Of a stretch of 64,000 bases of DNA, positions 56,581 to 64,000 are shown in pieces. Position 1 is the first letter of the stretch; each line of letters opens with the position of its first letter. The translations under genes were made by a program, and so were the position numbers. Below the pieces are notes generated by a model that saw only the letters and a program-made list of their open reading frames with translations, was not told where the DNA came from and did no database searches. The DNA is from Diphasiastrum complanatum (Eukaryota > Streptophyta > Lycopodiopsida > Lycopodiales > Lycopodiaceae), in the NCBI GenBank assembly GCA_029204225.1, contig CM055104.1, positions 55,676,538-55,740,537 of the forward strand. The letters run 5' to 3'.

Positions 56581-59500
56581 ATGGGAAAGTCGAAACCAAC
56601 TAAGAAAGCATTGGATTCTTACACTGTGAAAGGCACGCATAAAATTGTGAAAGGTATGTACGATGTTTTGTAATGACGGTGAGTATTCCCAGTCTTGTAA
56701 CCTTGAAGCATTATTCACGTGATCAATGCTCCGAGTTTCGGGTTAAGTAAAATAATATTGGTTTGTTTCTAAGTAACGGTTTGGTATTGTTTGCTGTAGC
56801 GGGAGACACTGTTCTTATGCGTGCATCAGATACCGAGAAACCCCCGTACGTGGCCAAGATTGAGAAAATAGAGGCAGATGCCCGGAATAATGTGAAAGTA
56901 CATGTGCGCTGGTATTATCGACCCGAGGAGTCGTTGGGAGGTAGGCGCCAATTTCATGGTGCGAAGGAGCTTTTCTTGTCAGATCACTATGATATTCAAA
57001 GTGCAGATACAATGGAAGGGAAATGTACAGTTCATACATTCAAGAATTACACCAAGTTGGAGAGTGTTGGAGCTGATGATTATTTTTGCCGTTTTGAATA
57101 CAAAGCGGCTACTGGAGGCTTTACTCCAGACAGGGTGGCTGTGTAAGATGGATTCATTGGCCTGTTTTTGGTTGCTCTTTACTTATTTTCCACAATTACT
57201 TGCTGCACTGGCTGTATTCTGGACATGCTATTGTGCTCTCTTCTTAATGGATGTCATTAGCTTTGTGCCTGTGGTCTCTGCAGTTACTGTAAATGTGAGA
57301 TGCCATATAACCCTGATGACTTGATGGTGCAGTGCGAGTCCTGCAAAGATTGGTAATTCTTCGTGACTAACAGCTATGTAAAGACCGCCTTTTTTTGAGG
57401 TTATGTTTTCTTGATTGATGTGAACACTGTTCTCATGATGGGCAGAACTGGTTGTAACATTAATATTGATTCTGCATGCGTGAATATATGAGGATATCGA
57501 ACTTTTGAAAATTTTGCTTTATGGTTTGGCTTGAAATCTTGTGCTATGCTTTTGGAAACCTTGACTGGTGGAGAGTGAATGACATGAGCTACTTTGCATT
57601 TGGATTAGAAATTTTTTAGCAGTAGTTTCTTTCTAAGCATTGTCTCGACTCCGAGTCTCCACAAATTGAATCCCACAGGGCCCATTATAAAACAGTTAAC
57701 AAATCCTAAAGCAAATCTAAAAAAAAATAAAAAGAGAGGTTCGAACCGTTTTCTGATTCGAATCTGGCCTGTCGGTTCAAGCTGGAAAGAATCGGCCGGT
57801 TCGAACCGGCCGATTCGAATCGGCGTGTAACTATGGCGAGAACATAATCAAGCAATATTTCAATAGGCTTCAAGAGCATAAGTGGGGTTGCCAAGCAGTC
57901 CCTAATGAAGATGTTCATTCAGTCGAGCTTGACATTTGCCATTGCAAACATAGATGCTTTTAAAGAGGCCATCACATAGTTTTCGATTGTGATGGGGACT
58001 ATGGAGGCCCATGGTGGAGGCCCTATGTACCACGCTACTTAGTTCGAAGGTGAACTTGATTACATAGGACTTGATTACAGCTGACAAATAAATTGTGACT
58101 CGCAAGACGCCCTTGAGTAGAGCTTGGTCTCATCTTGCAAAGGTACAGATCACAATATTTTTGTGTGGCGTCCATGTGGCATTATGAGGCCTAGCCAGAT
58201 CATTGAGCTTATTGATGACCACATTCACTAAAGAACTGTTGAGGTTGGTGTGGCCAAGCTAACATGGACGATGCTGCGAATGTTAAAGCATTGAGAACGA
58301 TTCCAAGGGCAAAAATTCTAGTATCTTATGTAGTGTGTACTTCATGTGCCATGCATTCCATTGACCTTCAATTTGTTTCTTGCATCATGGTGAGCCATTT
58401 TTGTTCTGAGGCTCACCACTAGGAAGAGGCGTGCTTCCATGAGTGGGAGATTAGTTAGGATATTCTCACTCCACCATTAATGGAGATGACTTTTAGCCAC
58501 TGTGCCATGTATTGCTATGACTACACTAGAATGTATTATATGCGTGGTATATGATGACATGGCTCGCATGGTGGGGGACATTCACTTCATCAGTTGACCA
58601 GGCTAGGTAATAAATTTGAGCTAAATATTGAAACGCTTTAACGATTTTTGGTTTTCTCCAAGACTCTAATAAGGATCTTAAGTTTAGGGCTTGTTGTGCT
58701 TTTTGATGTGTCCCATCACTTGTCTTATGACCAATTTACAACATTCCTTTCAGTAAGATGTGCCAAATTGAATGCCTTTGGACTCTAGAGGCGGAGGTGA
58801 AGTGAGTTGCCCTTATCCCATATATGCCACAAATTTATTCTTTCATCTACTCTAGTTTAGTGATGATTGAATTGCACACATTGATGTGGATTTTGCATAG
58901 ACACCAGAGGATTTACACTGTTGGAGAAGGATAGTGTTTACTAACATAAGTAAGGTGCACAATTTGTTGGTGATACTGTGAAGGCTAGCTAGTCGCATTT
59001 ACAATAGATTACATATGGTGGCCAAACTGCACATGCAAAAAAAGTTGTGATTTGCATTTTCTTGTAGGACTGTGGAATGTCTTTCTATGAGAAAAATTGG
59101 AGCACATGGTCCCTTATCCACACAAAGATGAGGAGCATTTTTTTCATCAAGCAGCATGAGCTGTAGGTGAATTGCAACACAAACTTGAGACTACATTGAC
59201 AATTGAAGATTGTGACAAAAGGCCAGCTTTTACTTGACCCTTAAGTTCCTCCGCTTTCTCCATTTGTTGATGAGGTGGCCTAAGCAACGATACTTTTTAT
59301 GATATCAGGAGGCACTGATGCTATTAGCATATTGGTGTCACATATTTTTAGCTAGATTGTTGTAGCAAGCAGAGCTCGATGGAGAGGGAGAGGGACGATA
59401 GTCAGAGGAGCATGATAGGGAAGTTGAGGTGGAGGAGGGCACACATGAAAGGAAGAAGGAATGTATATGAACTAGTACTTATTAGTACACAAGATCATCA

Positions 59501-61274
59501 TGCACATTGATTTATTCGATCAAACAATGAATCACAAGCATTATCAAATGCATAGCGAAGTGAAGTACTTTGATGAAATACTCCTTAGCTCAGTTATGTG
59601 CTGGACATTCTTACATGTCTTTGAATCTCGCTTGGTATGTTTAAGATAATTAATGAAGGAATCCAAAAGAGTGGGGAGCCAAGGAGGCCTCTCTGCTTCT
59701 GATATTTTGTATTTGTCTTGGTCTTCGTGTTTCTTGTTCAGGTTTCACGTATTATGGTCCCTGTTTTTATTTATTTAATTTCTGAAATCTTTTTGGTGAT
59801 TGTCATTCGCTTTTTAGTCAGCAATGGATGGGGTCTACTGAATAATAGAAGCCAGTTTCTTTCAAAACCCAGATAGCAACTTATTTTTGCATACTGATTA
59901 GACCTAAGAAGTGTGGGATGACTAAGATTTTTTGTTTGTTTTGTTTTGTTTTTTTCTTTTTGATATCGATCCTTTGACTTTTTTGGTTGCATGTATATTC
60001 TTTCAAAGCTTTACCTTATGACATAACTGACTTCTCAAACTTGAATTTTTGAATACGGATATATTCCAAGCTCGCAAATAGATATTTTTCACAACATGGA
60101 TTCTCTATGATCCAACCTTGGCATGCTTCTTACAAATGAATGCAATGCAATACGTAAAGTACATACTCTTATTATCGAATCAGATTACATCCTTTCACTA
60201 CTACATCTTCTAAGCATTTCTAGCTGCAATGTACAGATGTGAACTTGTTTCTGGTTATGGCTGTGTCAGCTTGCTGGACGAATGAAACCGTTGACCTGTA
60301 AAGTCTTGAAAACTCTAGACTCACTCTTATAATTCTAGTTGCCATCAATTTAAAGAGCAACGTGCTAGCAGATGGTATTGAAGGTTCTATAAATAAAGGG
60401 GAATAGTTTAACTGAGCTCCCTTCCTATTGGTAGCTGAATTTCATGGTTAATTGTTTCAAGAATAGGCTTAATGATGCTTTTGGCAGCTATGGGCAGCAA
60501 TTATTTATGTTTCAGACCATTTCGGATCACTTGCTCTGCTGGACATGTGATGGATCATGCAGCTATATGATTAATGATTTATTTCTTTGTGCTTCTGCAG
60601 GTTTCATCCTACTTGTATGAACTTATCTCCAGATCAAGTCAAGAAGATGGAAAGTTTTTTCTGTCCAGATTGTCACACACAAAACGAGGAGAAAAAACCA
60701 AAAGTAATCCATAAAGCTTCATCTCCCAGTGAGGCAAAGGTAAATCTTTTGAAAATCATGGGAGCCCAGTTCAAGATTTGAGATTTTTCTTTGTGGTGAT
60801 TTAATTTTCAGAAGCATTGCCTTATTTCTGGGGAGTCTTGTCATCAAAATATTATTGATGTTTCATACCTACAACAATTTGGATGCAGAGTTTACTATTT
60901 TATTGCATTATGTTCAGCTAGAATGTAGTTTCTGATTATTCTTCTCTTTTCGTCTGAAAGTTGTTTCTGACCGTTTCTCTGTTTGTACACCTGTGCTTCT
61001 TGGGCCTAAGTGGTTTCATAGTTGATGTGACCATATAATGATTTTTTAAGTGGGGGTGCCTGGACGGAAGAATTTAACGGCTACAAGATACTATGTAGGC
61101 TTGTTGGAGATTGCGTAGGGTGGGGTTGAAGTTTTTTATTGATTGTGCCATTCTATGTGTACCTGACATTACATTTTAGGCGTTTCCTGTTTGTCATGTG
61201 AACTGCAACAAGGCACCTGATGGCATGTACTGCGTTGTTTATGGCAGAATGAAACAAAACGGCGGAAGAAGTAG
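56581..61274 (+). CDS. EBS/SHL-like: BAH-PHD histone reader, EBS/SHL family, 216 residues
   Basis: This is a chromatin reader of the plant EBS/SHORT LIFE family. Relatives bind H3K27me3 through BAH and methylated H3K4 through PHD, and they repress flowering genes in the nucleus. Exons are 56581-56653, 56800-57142, 57284-57352, 60601-60739 and 61248-61274. All introns are GT-AG and the joined frame is open (624 nt plus 27 nt with stop). BAH spans residues about 20-138, with RWYYRPEES at 61-69 and [17 protein letters not shown] at 73-89. PHD spans 139-190, with C141, C143, C156, C159, H164, C167, C183 and C186 all kept. The tail is basic (KRRKK). Arabidopsis members are about 230 residues. Intron 3 is 3248 bp and splits PHD inside codon W162. 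ATG at 56581 gives the family's short Lys-rich start. Confidence 0.95.
57353..60600 (+). other. Intron 3 of the BAH-PHD gene
   Basis: This is a 3248 bp GT-AG intron ending GCTTCTGCAG. It holds a palindrome cluster at 57738-57821. The tract 57840-59460 has a different feel, with GAGG-rich words near 59380-59440. It could be an old transposon, but no domain is recognised. No reading frame inside is credible. Confidence 0.85.
57738..57821. repeat. Cluster of TTCGAA palindromes
   Basis: Four perfect 10 bp palindromes are GGTTCGAACC at 57738-57747 and 57798-57807, and GATTCGAATC at 57755-57764 and 57812-57821. The third is the centre of a perfect 28 bp palindrome, 57789-57816, with the half-site GAATCGGCCGGTTC. 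Confidence 0.9.
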
Positions 61275-62800
61275 AATTTGTATTTTATGAAGACTTACCT
61301 AGAGATGGCAAGATGGCTGGATGCAGATGGTGTGAGGATGCGAAGGCTGGCTAAATAGAATCCTAAAATGAAGAGAAACTACACGGAATGAAATGATCGG
61401 TGATTACAGTTTATCTCTTTTACTAAAGGCAAGAAACTCATATGAGAACAGCCATGTTTTACTCGAATTTTGGCTTCAGTGGTGTTCATTTTCTGTTGAA
61501 CATGCAGCCTCATCAGCAAGTTACTTTACTTTTATTCTGTACTTGTAGAATTCTGTTAAAGAGGAGTATTCACTTCCATATTGCATCTTGGTTGCTTATG
61601 GAAGTGCAAAGCTGAATATGAACTGTAGAAATGTCTCTATGTAAATGCCTCTTTTTCAAAGTGATGCTTTGGTGGATCTTTGTTACAGTGATGTAGTTAG
61701 TACCTTGGTTCTATTGCCTTTAAATTTTTGCAGATGACTTGGAGAAATATCAGAACACAGCGTACTGAGCTTAACATTTTGAGCCAACGGATTTTAATAT
61801 AGTGTAAAAAGTTGTCCTTGTGCAAAATATTTGTGGTGTAATTTTATATTACGTATGTAAAATTCCTTCTTTTTGAGGGACGCATCTTGATATGCAAGAA
61901 ATGTGTAGAGTCTTTTTGAAAATCTTGTTCTATCTGTTTATCTAGTCAGAATCAATTGGAGCTGGAAAAGCCCGCCGGTCACCACAGTGAGGCTTCCTTA
62001 GTCGTCCTCCTTTTTTGTTCCCAGTGATTGATGTGGGTAATCCGTTATCATGCTAATGTGACACTGCCCCTACCTAATTTCTTGAACTTTCCTTTTCACA
62101 TATTATGCGCTTGATGAACGAATTCAAAACATAGCATAAAGAACATCTGAAAGTAGCAATAACTGTCAATAAATTGATGATTCTACAACAAAGAAAGTAC
62201 GGAACTGGATGGTTGTCTCAATCGCGCATGTCTGGATGGAGGTCTCTTACATTGTCATCTCAATCGTGCATATCTATTCCTCGATGGCTATCAAAATCAT
62301 CCTGAAAAGCATGTCAGGTGATGACATCGTGTGCAATCATCGTGCATTTCTGGATGGTTATCAACCGATCGGAAGTATCACTTGTTTTCTTTGTTAAAAA
62401 ATACATATTTTTAAATTTTTTGTTGTTGTCAGGTTCCGGAACGGAACGTGTTCCAGGACGCATTCCAGAATTCCGTACTGGAACGGGCAACTGTTATGTA
62501 CTATAATACACTGAATTGGACCTACAATATATTGAAATATACTCGAATTGGACCTATAATATGCGTTTCTTGTAATTGAATTTAAGTATATTATAGGTAA
62601 AATTCCATTACATTTCAGGTCCAAAAAAATTTGCATTAAATTTTTATTTTTTGAGATTTGCTGCAACTAATTTTGATTCTCAGCTTCGCGATTAGCAAAT
62701 CGCAAAACCCAGAAAATCGCGATTTGTTGCAACCATAGTATATATCTATATATATAGAGAGATATTTATGTATACATGCCTCGAAAAAATGTGTACATGC
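61275..62800. other. 3' flank of the BAH-PHD gene
   Basis: The first several hundred bases are likely 3' UTR, but no clear poly(A) signal is decisive. A short GGAACGGAACGTGTTCCAGG to GAATTCCGTACTGGAAC segment at 62436-62485 is rich in TTCC/GGAA dyads. Nothing else is recognised. Confidence 0.5.
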
Positions 62801-62810
62801 CTGCACACCT

Positions 62811-63090
62811 TTCAATAAATTTTGAATGCGCTCTCCCTATATTCCCTCCCATATCTCCTTTCAAATCTTTACCCTCACTCTCCCTTCCCTCTTCAAGCCC
62901 ATTCAACCCCTTCAATAAAATTTGAATGTAGGGCTATGTCCCTATATTATCTCCCATATCACCTTTCAAATCTTCGCCATCACTCTCTTGTTTCCTTTTC
63001 AAGCCCCTTCACCCCCTTCAATAAAATTTGAATGTAGAGTTCGTCTCCCTATATTCCTTATCTCCCTCTTTCATTGCCACTCTCATACAT
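62811..63090. repeat. About 100 bp tandem repeat, three copies
   Basis: TTCAATAAA(A)TTTGAATG followed by CTCCCTATATT and ATCTCC starts at 62811, 62911 and 63017. The periods are 100 and 106 bp, and the third copy is partial. The repeat ends where the CA-type microsatellite begins. Confidence 0.85.
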
Positions 63091-63440
63091 ACACACTCAC
63101 ATATATATACACACACACACAAATACACGTGTATACATGCATACACATTTACACATACATTACACACATAAACATACATACACGCATATTCACACATACA
63201 TATATGCATACTTATACACACACAGTCACAAACACACACATATATATACATATGCACATATATCTAAATGTACATACACGTGCATACACACAAACATATA
63301 TGTACACACACATTTATATACACATACACGTACATATATACATGCACACATACATTTATACAAACACATTTAGATATACACATATATACATACACACAAC
63401 ATGCATACACATACACATACACATAAAAATATTCACACGT

Positions 63441-63475
<35 letters not shown>

Positions 63476-64000
63476 TTCGTATACATATAAACACATATAC
63501 AGACATCCATATACATATACATGCACACACGCATTCATGCACACACATACATACACATATGCATACATACACATGCAAACAAACATACACACATACAAAC
63601 ACATACATATACACACACACTCACACATGCATACATCCACATACACACATTCACACACACATACACATGGATGCAAACATACATATACATATACGTATAA
63701 ATGCACATACACATACATATGTATATATATATATATACACATGCATACACACACATACACAGAGATACACCCTCTCGTACATAGACACATACATACACAT
63801 ACACACACGTACACATATACACACACACACACACTTACACATACACACATATATTCACACACTTATACATACACACATACACACACATACATACATACAT
63901 ACATACATACACACTCTCACACGTGCATACACATTCACACACATACACATGCACATGCATACCCACACATACACACACACACACATACATAGCCACAAAC
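63085..64000. repeat. CA/CATA microsatellite to the window end
   Basis: At least 915 bp of CACA, CATACA and ACATATAC words. The long open frames on both strands here are a result of the repeat. It is the complement-strand version of the arrays at 48920-49770 and 52832-53216. Confidence 0.95.

Noticed and set aside
57700-58110. Possible hAT transposase remnants in intron 3
   Set aside because: I could not find a conserved transposase segment in any frame. The frames are short and without motif.
63018-63992. A 356-residue plus-strand frame and several minus-strand frames
   Set aside because: Same reason: they are CA/CATA repeat translations with no domain.

Overview
This is a nuclear chromosome segment of a land plant with a repeat-rich genome. 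It holds one clearly functional host gene and about 50 kb of nested LTR retrotransposons. The plant assignment rests on the host gene at 56581-61274, a BAH-PHD protein of the EBS/SHL family, and on Ty3/gypsy elements whose primer-binding sites match the 3' end of plant tRNA-Asp. I cannot name the species. The 3.2 kb intron and the dense repeats suit a large genome, possibly a seed-free plant, but that is a weak inference.

Layout. 1-345 is a Ty1/copia relic. About 345-4290 is an old Ty3/gypsy element (called B) with gag, the end of integrase, a spacer, a downstream reading frame and a 3' LTR. About 4300-39843 is a minus-strand Ty3 element (M1) that has been invaded twice. Its integrase is split by a plus-strand copia element (C1, 6819-23454, duplication TTTTC). 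C1's RNase H is in turn split by a nearly full-length Ty3 element (E2, 10255-22317, duplication ATGAG). M1's 5' LTR is split by a minus-strand copia element (C2, 27873-39818, duplication AGAGT). C2's gag is split by an intact copia element (C3, 32512-38373, duplication CTCAA) with an unbroken 1316-residue gag-pol and LTRs that differ at one base in 653. 39843-43960 holds two B-family pieces in opposite orientation. 43961-46850 holds LTR-like DNA, a GA-repeat duplication and an unassigned minus-strand frame. A SEC61-beta pseudogene lies at 46900-47175. A fold-back element with eight copies of a short dyad lies at 47473-48288. TG/GA microsatellites flank a deleted chromovirus derivative at 49775-52800. 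The host gene follows, and the window ends in tandem repeats and a 900 bp CA-type microsatellite.

The most interesting signal is a module downstream of pol in the Ty3 elements. In E2 about 3.1 kb of broken coding sequence lies between integrase and the polypurine tract. It is preceded by a TATA-like box and a good translation start, and it includes a coiled coil. Element B has the same arrangement, and its start context shares about 19 of 22 bases with E2. M1 has an unrelated-looking frame at the same place. In each family the spacer before this module carries a family-specific short motif, and in E2 and B/J the same motif also fills the 5' leader. The second strong signal is the dyad-rich fold-back element at 47473-48288.
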